In this document: piece by piece, positions 1-6,960 of the stretch
Layout of the letters: every line of letters starts with the position of its first letter
Numbering within the stretch: the first letter of the stretch is position 1
Source of the DNA: Anaerolineae bacterium
Lineage (GTDB): Bacteria > Chloroflexota > Anaerolineae > JAAYZQ01
Reading direction: 5' to 3'
Length of the DNA: 25,480 bases
NCBI GenBank assembly: GCA_016929795.1
Contig: JAFGIA010000196.1
Location: 1 to 25,480, forward strand
Program-made: the position numbers and the translations under genes
The notes under the pieces: model-generated
Databases searched by the model: none
What the model saw: only the letters and a program-made list of their open reading frames with translations
What the model was told of the DNA's origin: nothing

Positions 1-102
1 GATGATGCCCCGCAAAAAGATGTTGGGGCGCTCGCGCCACTCGTCGTAGGCCGCATCGTCCAGGATCATTGCGCGCCAGATCGTGTTTAGCAAATTGCCC
101 AT
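1..102 (-). CDS. Yip1-like membrane protein, N-terminal fragment (runs off the left edge)
   Basis: Only the first 34 residues are in the window, beginning MGNLLNTIWRAM and ending in the start of a hydrophobic stretch (LRGII). The start is supported by an AGGAGG ribosome binding site lying in the last codons of the upstream gene; the upstream TAA and this ATG are one base apart, so the two are co-transcribed and probably translationally coupled. The N-terminus follows the same plan as the upstream protein: a W-x-A pair, a hydrophobic-acidic turn, an A-Y acidic motif, then P-N/V and a membrane segment (LDDAAYDEWRERPN here, LREGAYERMRAVANP there). I infer a tandem paralogue of the same Yip1-like family. 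The function is unknown, and the rest of the gene is needed to confirm the membrane domain. Confidence 0.7.
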   Translation of the reverse strand, partial: MGNLLNTIWRAMILDDAAYDEWRERPNIFLRGII

Positions 103-103
103 G

Positions 104-820
104 TTAGCCTCCTTTCGCCACTACTGCCAGGATGGCCGTCCCCAGGCAGCTCGCGAGCAACAAAACAACGAGGGCCAGGAGGAAGGGGAGGAGCGTGGCC
201 CATACCGCGCGGTGCCAGGGCAGGTTATGGGCCGTCTTGAGCCCCACGTAGGCGCACAGGATACCCCACACCGGGATCAACAGGCCCACCGACACGTAGG
301 GGAGCAGGGTGAACACGTTGAGCATCTGCGGTGCGGCCGCCAGGGCCAGCACGCCGAGAGTGTCGCTCAGATCTCCCGTGCCGCCCAGCCAGCGGGCAAA
401 GAGGTACGCCAGCAACCCATAGATCAGCCAGCGGATCACCAGGCCGAGTGGCGTGAGGAGGATGTCCAACGCCGACGAGGCGAGGCTGGTCGCGCCGAAC
501 AGATCCCCCATCTGCCAGCCCAGATTGTAGAACTCGTCGAACTGCTCGACGAACTCACGGCTGGTTGACAGCTCGCGCCACCAAGTCATCTGCGTCAGGT
601 GGTGGTATACCGTGTCCTTGATCGCGCCCAGGTCCGGTGTGGTGGCCCACTCGAGCACATCGCCGACGAGCCCCAGCAGCGCAATGGCGAAGCCGATGAT
701 GATGATAAAGATCAGCCCCTTGACCACCGGATTGGCCACAGCGCGCATGCGCTCGTAGGCGCCCTCGCGCAAAAGCAGTGCGTCCCATCCCAGTTGCAGG
801 CCGTCTGCAATGCTGTCCAT
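104..820 (-). CDS. Yip1-family integral membrane protein
   Basis: This 238-residue protein has a short cytoplasmic N-terminus and about five hydrophobic segments: around residues 34-56 (GLIFIIIIGFAIALLG), 110-140, 150-170, 175-195 and 208-235. The layout, with a soluble stretch between the first and second segments and a PQ pair before the third-fourth hairpin, fits the Yip1/YIPF-like domain family common in Chloroflexota, Firmicutes and archaea. The role of the bacterial members is not established; trafficking functions known for eukaryotic Yip1 should not be carried over. The start is an ATG preceded by AAAGGAGA at good spacing. It lies directly upstream of a second, similar gene. No signal peptide beyond the first membrane segment is visible. 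Family assignment is from pattern only. Confidence 0.75.
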   Translation of the reverse strand: MDSIADGLQLGWDALLLREGAYERMRAVANPVVKGLIFIIIIGFAIALLGLVGDVLEWATTPDLGAIKDTVYHHLTQMTWWRELSTSREFVEQFDEFYNLGWQMGDLFGATSLASSALDILLTPLGLVIRWLIYGLLAYLFARWLGGTGDLSDTLGVLALAAAPQMLNVFTLLPYVSVGLLIPVWGILCAYVGLKTAHNLPWHRAVWATLLPFLLALVVLLLASCLGTAILAVVAKGG

Positions 821-962
821 AGACTTTCTCCTTTCTTCCTGATTGGCATGTCCGACTGAAACGATGACAAGAGCATGCTAAGGATCCGTGCGGCCAACCA
901 CCCCCCTTCCTCTCTCCTCAACTATACGCGGTTCAGTCGCCTCCAGTTTCATCTTTTGGTAT

Positions 963-1040
963 GCATCGTCTCAAAAAACCAGGACAGGATGGAGCAGATT
1001 GCCAATCTACCCTACACCCCCCAGGCTATTGAGATGATGC
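963..1040. repeat. Degenerate copy of a palindromic MITE-like element
   Basis: The ends are inverted repeats (GCATCGTCTC at the left, GAGATGATGC at the right, 9 of 10 matching). Between them lie a run of A residues next to the left end and a worn palindrome GGATGGAGCAGATTG / AATCTACCCTACACC around a central CC. The same order, spacing and sequence recur, better preserved, at 8648-8729, in the same orientation. No coding capacity. Confidence 0.75.
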
Positions 1041-1134
1041 TTTGGTATGGTAGTATACACGAGAATCGGCACGAACACAAGTGGCGCAAGCGCCCGGTGT
1101 GAATGGGCTGCTTCCCTCAACCTTGCCGACGCGA

Positions 1135-1163
1135 TTGACAAAATCTGCCCCTTGTGCTAGACT
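1135..1163 (+). promoter_or_regulatory. Sigma70-type promoter for the epimerase operon
   Basis: A perfect -35 box TTGACA (1135-1140) is followed by a 17-base spacer and the -10 box TAGACT (1158-1163). Transcription should begin near 1170, giving a leader of roughly 220 nt before the TTG start at 1393. The next genes down to 6130 have no comparable promoter between them. Confidence 0.7.
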
Positions 1164-1195
1164 AGTGCGGTGACGCTTGCACACGTAAGGCGTGT

Positions 1196-1396
1196 ATGAC
1201 AGCGCTACGGACGCTGAAATTCAGGGCCTTTCGGCCGCACCACGCGGCTGACGGGACATCAAAGGCTTGGCACAAGCCGCTCCGATGGGGCGGTTTGTGC
1301 TGTTTCTATTACCTGCCGCTCTCCTCACTCACCCCGCGGGGCGGGCCGCGCCACCACGTGGTTTTTTGTGACAGGGCAGGGGAGGCAGCCGCTTGA
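1196..1396 (+). CDS. Possible 66-codon leader ORF
   Basis: The ATG lies about 26 nt after the predicted transcription start, with TAAGG five bases upstream, and the reading frame stays open to a TGA that overlaps the TTG start of the epimerase gene (TTGA). That arrangement would allow translational coupling. However, the predicted peptide has no recognisable domain, is rich in Arg, Pro and His, and its frame crosses the hairpins of the leader, so it may be a chance ORF in GC-rich DNA. I rate it as a candidate only. Confidence 0.2.
   Translation: MTALRTLKFRAFRPHHAADGTSKAWHKPLRWGGLCCFYYLPLSSLTPRGGPRHHVVFCDRAGEAAA
1264..1311 (+). promoter_or_regulatory. Attenuator-like alternative hairpins in the epimerase leader
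   Basis: A 14-bp stem with two G-U pairs forms between GCACAAGCCGCTCC (1270-1283) and GGGGCGGTTTGTGC (1287-1300), followed by a U-rich stretch TGTTTCTATT. A second hairpin GGCTTG/CAAGCC (1264-1269 with 1273-1278) uses bases of the left arm and excludes it. The pair looks like a terminator with a competing fold, about 90 nt before the start codon. No known riboswitch class was recognised. Confidence 0.4.
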
Positions 1397-2394
1397 CCGG
1401 CTTGGACGGACCGGTCCTCGTCACCGGCGCCAACGGCTTTGTCGGCTCGCACCTGGTCGAGGCGCTGCTTGGTGCCGGGCACGAGGTGCGCGCCATGGTG
1501 CGCTGCACCAGTGACCTCTCTTTCATCGAACACTTGCCCATCGAGCTGGCCTATGCCGACGTGCGCGATGAGGCCAGCTTACCGGCCGCATGCCGGGGCG
1601 TGGCGGCGGTCGTGCACTGCGGCGCGCTGACCCGCGCGCGCGACGAGGCTACTTTCTTCAGGGTAAACGCCGAGGGCGCCGCGACGCTCGCGCGCGTGGC
1701 AGGGCAGGAAAATCCTCACCTGGCCCACTTTTTGTTCGTTTCCAGCCAGGCGGCGGTTGGCCCATCCCGTGGGGCGGCTGACCTGATCGACGAGGTGCGT
1801 GAGCCGCATCCTGTGACGTGGTATGGCCAGAGCAAGTGGGCCGCCGAACAGGCGCTCCACACACTTGCCCGCGAGCAGGGCCTGCCCCTGACCATTGTGC
1901 GGCCATCGGCCGTGTTTGGCCCGCGCGACCGCGATTTTTGGGCCCAGTTCCGCCTCATCGATCGCGGCCTCGACTTGCAGATCGGCCATGGCCCACACAA
2001 GGTGAGCCTTATCTATGTCGCCGACCTGGTGGCTGTGCTCCTGCGCGCGCTGGAGCAGCCGGTGGCCAGTGGTCGTACCTATTTTGCCTCCTCGCTTGTC
2101 GCCGCACACGAGGAGCTGGCGGCTGCGATCTCGTTTGCGCTGGGCAAGCAGCCGCTGCGCATCCGCCTGCCCCAGGCGACCCTGGGCATTCTCGATCTGT
2201 ATGCCCGCCTTGCAACTCGTTTTTCCGGACAGACGCCTCTCCTGAATGAGCAGCGCTTGATCGACCTGCGCCAGCCTTACTGGCTCTGCTCGGCCGACAG
2301 GGCGCGCCGGGAGCTTGGCTTCGAAGCAGCCTACCGCCTCGACGCGGCGGTGCAAGAAACGGCGGATTGGTACCGGGGGCAGGGATGGCTCTAG
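1393..2394 (+). CDS. NAD-dependent epimerase/dehydratase (extended SDR family)
   Basis: This 333-residue protein is an extended short-chain dehydrogenase/reductase. Visible features are the Rossmann dinucleotide motif TGANGFVG (residues 11-18), the acidic strand end YADVRD (about 54-59), the VVHCGA strand, the SSQA active-site serine region (117-120), the catalytic Y144-x-x-x-K148 (YGQSK) and the sugar-nucleotide-side motif RPSAVFGPRD (170-179). The family acts on NDP-sugars, steroids or related carbonyl compounds; the substrate cannot be read from sequence. The start is TTG, chosen because GGGGAGG lies 8 bases upstream and because the Rossmann motif follows at the usual distance. It is the first gene after a strong promoter and a structured leader, and is followed 49 bases later by an anchored protein gene on the same strand. 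Confidence 0.9.
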   Translation: MTGLDGPVLVTGANGFVGSHLVEALLGAGHEVRAMVRCTSDLSFIEHLPIELAYADVRDEASLPAACRGVAAVVHCGALTRARDEATFFRVNAEGAATLARVAGQENPHLAHFLFVSSQAAVGPSRGAADLIDEVREPHPVTWYGQSKWAAEQALHTLAREQGLPLTIVRPSAVFGPRDRDFWAQFRLIDRGLDLQIGHGPHKVSLIYVADLVAVLLRALEQPVASGRTYFASSLVAAHEELAAAISFALGKQPLRIRLPQATLGILDLYARLATRFSGQTPLLNEQRLIDLRQPYWLCSADRARRELGFEAAYRLDAAVQETADWYRGQGWL

Positions 2395-2443
2395 TCTGCT
2401 CGGGCCGCGTGTTGGGCCATGCCCTCCAGGTGGGTGTTGACGG

Positions 2444-3502
2444 ATGAGATTCCGCGATCTGCGCAAGCATCTGCTTGCCGCCATGGCTGTCTTGAACCTC
2501 GGTTTCTGGCTCGCCCTGGCTTGCCTCGCTGGCTTGCTTCTTGGCGATCAGGTGGACCTTGGCTTTGAAACCGTGTTGCGCCAGGCACAGGCGACGGCGG
2601 TCGTTGCCTGGGAGCGGCAGACCAGGCCTACTTCCCCTGTAGTGCCGGGTGGGGCCCCGCCCGTCGCGCCTGCCGTGGCACCGCCGACCGTGGCGCAGGC
2701 CGCCGGCACGACGAGGCTTGTCGTCTCGGCCACACCATCGCCCCTGTCCGATAGATCCGGCCCCTCGCCCACGCCGGCCCTCGACATGCCAGCCGGCGCC
2801 ACTTCTGACGGCGCGACGAGCCCGTCGACCCGCCCATCCCGCCCTGCTTCCGTCGAGTTTCCTACCCCTGTCGCCACTTCTGGGCAGAGCCGGCCCACTG
2901 CATTGCCTACTCTGGCTGCTGCTGCGACACGCGCGTTGAGCCCCGCTGCTGTCCCATCCCGACCCACAACCACCCAGAGAAGTCCCACAGCCGCGTCGAC
3001 CAGGCCGCACGTCATGTCCAGCCCGACGCAGGCGCTGTCGATGGCGCCACTGCTCCTAGCCGATCCGGCTTTTACCGACCTGTCTGAGCTCGACGCCGAG
3101 ATGGATCGCTCGGCTTCCGGCAGGCCTGTGCAGATCCGCTACCAGGAGACTGCACTCAACCGCGAAATCGCCGCCCTCCTGGCTGGCGATCTCAACCTCC
3201 CCTACCATGACGTCCTCATCGATCTGAGGCGTGATCACGTGGTCGTCACGGGCAAGGTCAGCGTGCTCGGCTTTGAGGTGAATGCGGCCATCGAGGGCAC
3301 GATCGTGGCGCGCGACTGCCGGCCGCAGTTCGACGTCGAGTCGGTGTCTGTCGCCAGCATTGTGACGCCTGATCTGGTAAAGAGGCGGGTGGCTGAAATG
3401 CTCCACGAGGCGATGGCCTGGTATCCAGCCGATTATGCCTTGTGCATCGAACAGATTGTCATCGAAGAGGCAAAGGCCAGTATCTATGGGACTCGACGCT
3501 GA
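2444..3502 (+). CDS. Membrane-anchored protein with Pro/Thr/Ser linker and C-terminal alpha/beta domain
   Basis: The 352-residue product has a basic N-terminus followed by one hydrophobic segment (about residues 10-33), which is a signal anchor or uncleaved signal. Residues about 60-200 are low-complexity and rich in Pro, Thr, Ser and Ala, typical of an extracytoplasmic spacer. The C-terminal part (about 235-350) is folded-looking, with alternating strands and helices: LNREIAALLAG, then VLIDLRRDHVVVTGKVSV, then a late helix ending before VIEEAKASIYG. This end resembles the small lipid- or ligand-binding beta domains of the YpmS/DUF2993 type, but I cannot confirm that. The function is unknown. 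The ribosome binding site is weak (GGTGGG). It is followed after 10 bases by the dehydrogenase gene, so it is probably in the same transcript as the epimerase. Confidence 0.75.
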   Translation: MRFRDLRKHLLAAMAVLNLGFWLALACLAGLLLGDQVDLGFETVLRQAQATAVVAWERQTRPTSPVVPGGAPPVAPAVAPPTVAQAAGTTRLVVSATPSPLSDRSGPSPTPALDMPAGATSDGATSPSTRPSRPASVEFPTPVATSGQSRPTALPTLAAAATRALSPAAVPSRPTTTQRSPTAASTRPHVMSSPTQALSMAPLLLADPAFTDLSELDAEMDRSASGRPVQIRYQETALNREIAALLAGDLNLPYHDVLIDLRRDHVVVTGKVSVLGFEVNAAIEGTIVARDCRPQFDVESVSVASIVTPDLVKRRVAEMLHEAMAWYPADYALCIEQIVIEEAKASIYGTRR

Positions 3503-3512
3503 GAAACGGTTC

Positions 3513-4496
3513 ATGAAAGCGGTGCTGTTTCATGGGCGCCTGTCGTTGGTGAACGACTATCCGGTGCCCGTGCCTGCAGAGGGGGAAGTGCGGGTGAGGG
3601 TGCTCCTGGCAGGGATCTGCGAGACAGATCTGGCAGTTGTCCGCGGCTATGCCGGCTTTCACGGTGTGCCTGGTCACGAGTTTGTCGGTGTGGTCGATCG
3701 GGCGGACGATCCCCAGCTCGTGGGGCGGCGCATCGTGGGCGATATCAACCTGACATGTGGCGAATGCCCCGCCTGCCTGGCAGGCCGGCTCACCCACTGT
3801 CTCCAGCGCACCACGCTCGGCATCCGCCATCACGATGGGGTCCTCGCCGAGTATGTGGCCCTACCTGTGCGCAACCTGCATTTCGTGCCCGACGGCGTGC
3901 CCGACGAGGACGCGGTCTTTGCCGAGCCCATGGCCGCCGCCTGTCGCATCCTGGAACAGGTGCATATCCAGCCCACCGATCGCCTGATCGTGCTCGGCGA
4001 CGGCAAGATCGGCCTGCTCATCGCCCAGGTGCTGGCTGTGACAGGCTGCCACGTCACCGTCGTCGGCCGCCACGCTGCCCACCTGGAACTCCTCGCCTCG
4101 CGCGGCATCGAGACGGCCCTGGAGGGTCAATTCCCGGCAGAAGCCAACGCGCCGGCAGAGGCCGGCGTGCTGGCTGGCGCGGACATTGTCGTCGACTGCA
4201 CGGGCCAACCGGAAGGGTTTCAGACGGCCTATCAGCTCGTGCGCGCTGGCGGCACCCTGGTGCTCAAAAGCACCTACCCTGGCCCGTTCCCCATCGACCT
4301 GGTGCACACGGTTGTCGACGAAGTGCGGATTATCGGCTCGCGCTGTGGCCCGATGGAGCCTGCCCTCCGGTTGCTCGAGCGTCGCCTCATAGATGTCAAG
4401 TCCCTGGTGGAGGCGATCTATCCTCTCGACGAGGCGCTGGCGGCGTACGAACACGCCGCCCGGCGTGGCACGCTCAAGATCCTGGTCCGGCCTTGA
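3513..4496 (+). CDS. Zinc-dependent medium-chain alcohol dehydrogenase
   Basis: The 327-residue protein is a medium-chain dehydrogenase/reductase. The catalytic zinc ligands are C36 (GICETD), H55-E56 (GHEF) and E138 (AEPM). The structural zinc site is the cysteine lobe C82, C85, C88 and C96. The cofactor-binding Rossmann turn is GDGKIG (162-167). Members such as sorbitol or threonine dehydrogenase oxidise secondary alcohols with NAD(P); the substrate here is unknown. The start at 3513 was chosen because MKAVLFHG is the usual N-terminus of the family; an upstream in-frame extension would run into the preceding gene. Its TGA overlaps the TTG start of the IorA-like gene (TTGA), so the two are likely translated together and may act in one pathway on an alcohol or a 2-oxoacid. 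Confidence 0.92.
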   Translation: MKAVLFHGRLSLVNDYPVPVPAEGEVRVRVLLAGICETDLAVVRGYAGFHGVPGHEFVGVVDRADDPQLVGRRIVGDINLTCGECPACLAGRLTHCLQRTTLGIRHHDGVLAEYVALPVRNLHFVPDGVPDEDAVFAEPMAAACRILEQVHIQPTDRLIVLGDGKIGLLIAQVLAVTGCHVTVVGRHAAHLELLASRGIETALEGQFPAEANAPAEAGVLAGADIVVDCTGQPEGFQTAYQLVRAGGTLVLKSTYPGPFPIDLVHTVVDEVRIIGSRCGPMEPALRLLERRLIDVKSLVEAIYPLDEALAAYEHAARRGTLKILVRP

Positions 4497-6130
4497 CTAC
4501 CACCGGCAGCGACGCCCTGGCCCTCGGCGCCCTCGACGCCGGGGTCCACTTTGTGACCGGCTACCCTGGCTCGCCCAGCACCGCCACCTTCGAGGCCCTG
4601 CTCCGCCTGTCGACCGAGGCGCACGCTCCGCGCCTCGAGTGGGCCATCAACGAAAAATCGGCGCTTGACGCGGCCATCGGTGCCTCGCTGGCCAACGCTC
4701 GGGCCCTCGTCTGCCTGAAAAGCGTCGGGCTGAACGTCGCGCTCGATTCGCTCATGGTTGCCAACCTGGCTACCGGGCCGGGTGCGCTCGTGATCCTAGC
4801 CGGGGACGATCCTGGCGGCTGGGGCTCGCAGAACGAGGAGGATTCGCGCCTCCTCGCCGCCGCCGCCGAGGTGCCCCTGATCGAGCCCACGTCGGCAGCC
4901 GCTGCGCGCGAAGTCATGGTGCGTGCCTTTGCCCTGTCTGAGGCGCACCGCGTCCCGGTCGTGGTGCGCCTCACGCGCGCGCTGGCAGTCGAGCCGGTGG
5001 GCGGACTAGCTCCAGCTACGCTACGGCTTGCAGCGCGGCCTATTGCCTTTTCTCCTGAACCCGACCGCTTTAACGTGCTCCCCGTGCACGTCGTGTCGAT
5101 GCATCGCCGCCTGCAGGCCACCCTCGCCCGTGTGCGAGTGCTTTATGAGCGTTCGGACCTTAACCAGGAGGAGGGGGCTGGCCGGCGCGGTGTCCTCGCC
5201 GCGGGACACGCCTGGCAAAAGGTGATCTCCATCCTCAATGCGGCGGGCAGCCCACCGCTGCGGGTCCTGGGCCTGGCCACGCTCCATCCGCTTCCCGAGG
5301 AGCTGCTCACCCGCTGGATGGCAGACCTCGACGCTGTCCTGGTGGTAGAAGAGACGATGCCCTATGTCGAGACGCAACTCCAGGCGCTCGCCTGCCGCAG
5401 CGGCCGGCTGGTGCCCATTCTCGGCCGCTCGACGGGACACCTGCCCGGTGCCGGCGAACTGTCTGCTCCCGACGTTGCCGCCGCCCTGGTCCGCCTCCTT
5501 CCCGACTGGACGTGGCCTACCTTTGAGGCACCGGCACGCACCATGCCCAGCCGGCAGGCGCTCTGCCCCGACTGTCCCTACGTGCCGGCGCTCGACACCC
5601 TCCTCTCTGTCATGGCGCGCCACGGCGGCCGTGATCGTTTCGTGATCACGGGCGAGACCGGCTGCATGGTGCGCGCCCAGCTTCCGCCGTGGGAGATCCT
5701 GGACGCCAAGTATGGCATGGGCGGCAGCATCGGGCTGGCAGCGGGCCTGGTGCGTGCGGGCATCCCGCAGCACCTCATCGCCCTGTCGGGCGATTCGGCC
5801 CTGCTCCACAGCGGGTTCGGCGAGCTGATCGATGCCGTCCAGGCGGGCGTCGACCTGTTGGTCATGCTCCTGGAGAACCAGACGACGGCCCTCTCCGGCT
5901 GCCAGCCCCATCCTGCCACCCCGCGTGACGCGCGCGGCGTGTCGCGCCCTGCCGTCGACCTCGAGGCGCTGGTGCGTGTCGCCGGGGCCACCACCACCGT
6001 CGTCAACCCTCGTGATACGCATTCTCTCGCCGCTGCCCTCGATCGTGCCCTGGTCACCCCTGGCGTCTCTGTGGTCATTGCCCGCGAGCCCTGCCCCCGG
6101 GACAATAGAAATCAGTTAGCAGCAGAGTAG
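4493..6130 (+). CDS. Indolepyruvate ferredoxin oxidoreductase alpha-subunit-like protein without ferredoxin domain
   Basis: The 545-residue protein follows the IorA plan. The N-terminal pyrimidine-binding domain starts GSDALALGALDAG and carries GYPGSPST (about 23-30). A middle domain follows, then CPDCPY (C358, C361), matching the CPxCPH motif of IorA. Next come the GxxGCMVR stretch, YGMGGSIGLAAGL, and the thiamine diphosphate site G433-D434-S435 with N462 in ENQTTALSGCQPHP. IorA with IorB oxidatively decarboxylates aryl 2-oxoacids to acyl-CoA using ferredoxin. Usual IorA proteins carry a C-terminal pair of [4Fe-4S] motifs; here the protein ends just after the TPP domain with IAREPCPRDNRNQLAAE. 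No IorB-like gene is in the window. The TTG start overlaps the upstream stop by four bases; longer in-frame extension is only a shadow of the dehydrogenase gene. Confidence 0.85.
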   Translation: MTTTGSDALALGALDAGVHFVTGYPGSPSTATFEALLRLSTEAHAPRLEWAINEKSALDAAIGASLANARALVCLKSVGLNVALDSLMVANLATGPGALVILAGDDPGGWGSQNEEDSRLLAAAAEVPLIEPTSAAAAREVMVRAFALSEAHRVPVVVRLTRALAVEPVGGLAPATLRLAARPIAFSPEPDRFNVLPVHVVSMHRRLQATLARVRVLYERSDLNQEEGAGRRGVLAAGHAWQKVISILNAAGSPPLRVLGLATLHPLPEELLTRWMADLDAVLVVEETMPYVETQLQALACRSGRLVPILGRSTGHLPGAGELSAPDVAAALVRLLPDWTWPTFEAPARTMPSRQALCPDCPYVPALDTLLSVMARHGGRDRFVITGETGCMVRAQLPPWEILDAKYGMGGSIGLAAGLVRAGIPQHLIALSGDSALLHSGFGELIDAVQAGVDLLVMLLENQTTALSGCQPHPATPRDARGVSRPAVDLEALVRVAGATTTVVNPRDTHSLAAALDRALVTPGVSVVIAREPCPRDNRNQLAAE

Positions 6131-6159
6131 CGCCCTTCCTGCTTGCTGCTGGCTCCTTA

Positions 6160-6188
6160 TTGACAACGGGTCAAAGCCGTGCTATATT
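6160..6188 (+). promoter_or_regulatory. Sigma70-type promoter for the response-regulator gene
   Basis: TTGACA (6160-6165), a 17-base spacer and TATATT (6183-6188) make a near-consensus promoter, giving a leader of about 45 nt to the ATG at 6242. It separates this gene from the upstream operon ending at 6130. The promoter is as good as any in the window, so the gene is probably expressed constitutively unless it is repressed. Confidence 0.75.
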
Positions 6189-6241
6189 CTTGCCGCCACG
6201 GGGCCGTACGGTCGAGTTAGTGGCAGAGGTGGAATCGTCCG

Positions 6242-6931
6242 ATGTATGCGTTGCTTATTGCGCAAGAAGGCGACGAGCGCGCAGTCCTTTCCCTTGCCCT
6301 GCAACGGGCCGGCGTTGCCGTCACTATGGGCGCCGACCTGGAGCGCGCCATGAATTCCTGGTTCGAGCGCCCGGCTGACCTGATCCTGCTCACCGCCGGC
6401 GACGACGTGGTGGCGCAGGTGCAGCGGATTCTGGCCGATACAGAGGTCCCGCTCGTCGTCGTCGCCGATCCTCAAAGCGAGCAGGTGCACGCCGACGTGT
6501 TGGAGCGCGGCGCCGACCTGGTCGTCACCCGGCCTTTTAGCACCAGGCTCCTGATCGCGCAGCTCCGCGCCCTGCTCCGCCGCGCGGGAAACGTCCCCAT
6601 CTCCAGCTTGCCCACCCTCAGCCTGGCCGGAGTCACGCTCGACCCGGCTGCCCGCACGGTGCAGGTGGCCGATGCCCAGCTCCGCCGCCTCACCCACCTC
6701 GAGTTCCGGTTGCTCTACACCCTGATGATCCACCCGGGCCAGGTGCTGCCCACCGAGCTGATCGTTGAGCGTGTGTGGGGCTATACGGGCCAGGGGGACC
6801 GCGACCTGGTGCGCGGCCTGGTCAGCCGCTTGCGCGCCAAAGTCGAGCCCGAGCCGCGGACCCCTCACTATATCATTACGCTGCCAGGTGTGGGATACGC
6901 GTTCGATCCAGAGGAGCTCCACGTAGAGTAG
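6242..6931 (+). CDS. OmpR-type winged-helix regulator with a degenerate receiver domain
   Basis: The 229-residue protein has a receiver-like domain (1-113), a short linker and an OmpR/PhoB winged helix (about 125-225, LTHLEFRLLYTLMIHPGQVL, then VERVWGY and the GVGYAF wing). In active receivers the end of the third strand carries the phosphorylated Asp; here the strand reads PADLILLTAGDD, with T51 at the expected place. The acidic pair after strand one is Q8-E9 in place of D-D, and the conserved Lys of the last strand is R97 (VTRPF). I therefore expect phosphorylation-independent control. No sensor kinase is adjacent. The start is ATG with AGAGGTGG upstream. It converges on the amylase gene with only 29 bases between the stops. 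Confidence 0.9.
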   Translation: MYALLIAQEGDERAVLSLALQRAGVAVTMGADLERAMNSWFERPADLILLTAGDDVVAQVQRILADTEVPLVVVADPQSEQVHADVLERGADLVVTRPFSTRLLIAQLRALLRRAGNVPISSLPTLSLAGVTLDPAARTVQVADAQLRRLTHLEFRLLYTLMIHPGQVLPTELIVERVWGYTGQGDRDLVRGLVSRLRAKVEPEPRTPHYIITLPGVGYAFDPEELHVE

Positions 6932-6960
6932 CGAACGCGGGAGTCGAACGACACTATGGC

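Larger units (their letters stand above)
821..1392. other. 572-nt non-coding region between divergent genes
   Basis: No convincing protein gene lies here. It holds the 5' side of the Yip1-like gene, a degenerate copy of a palindromic element (963-1040), a sigma70-type promoter (1135-1163) and a structured leader of about 220 nt leading to the TTG start of the epimerase gene. The minus-strand promoter of the Yip1-like gene is not clear to me. Confidence 0.7.

Noticed and set aside
3755..4492. Upstream extension of the IorA-like ORF
   Set aside because: It is an Arg/Pro-rich shadow of the zinc dehydrogenase gene; homology to IorA begins at the TTG at 4493.
6935..6960. A tRNA-like T-arm (GGAGTCGAAC) in the gap between the regulator and amylase genes
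   Set aside because: The flanking bases do not form a T stem on either strand, and there is no acceptor, D or anticodon arm nearby.
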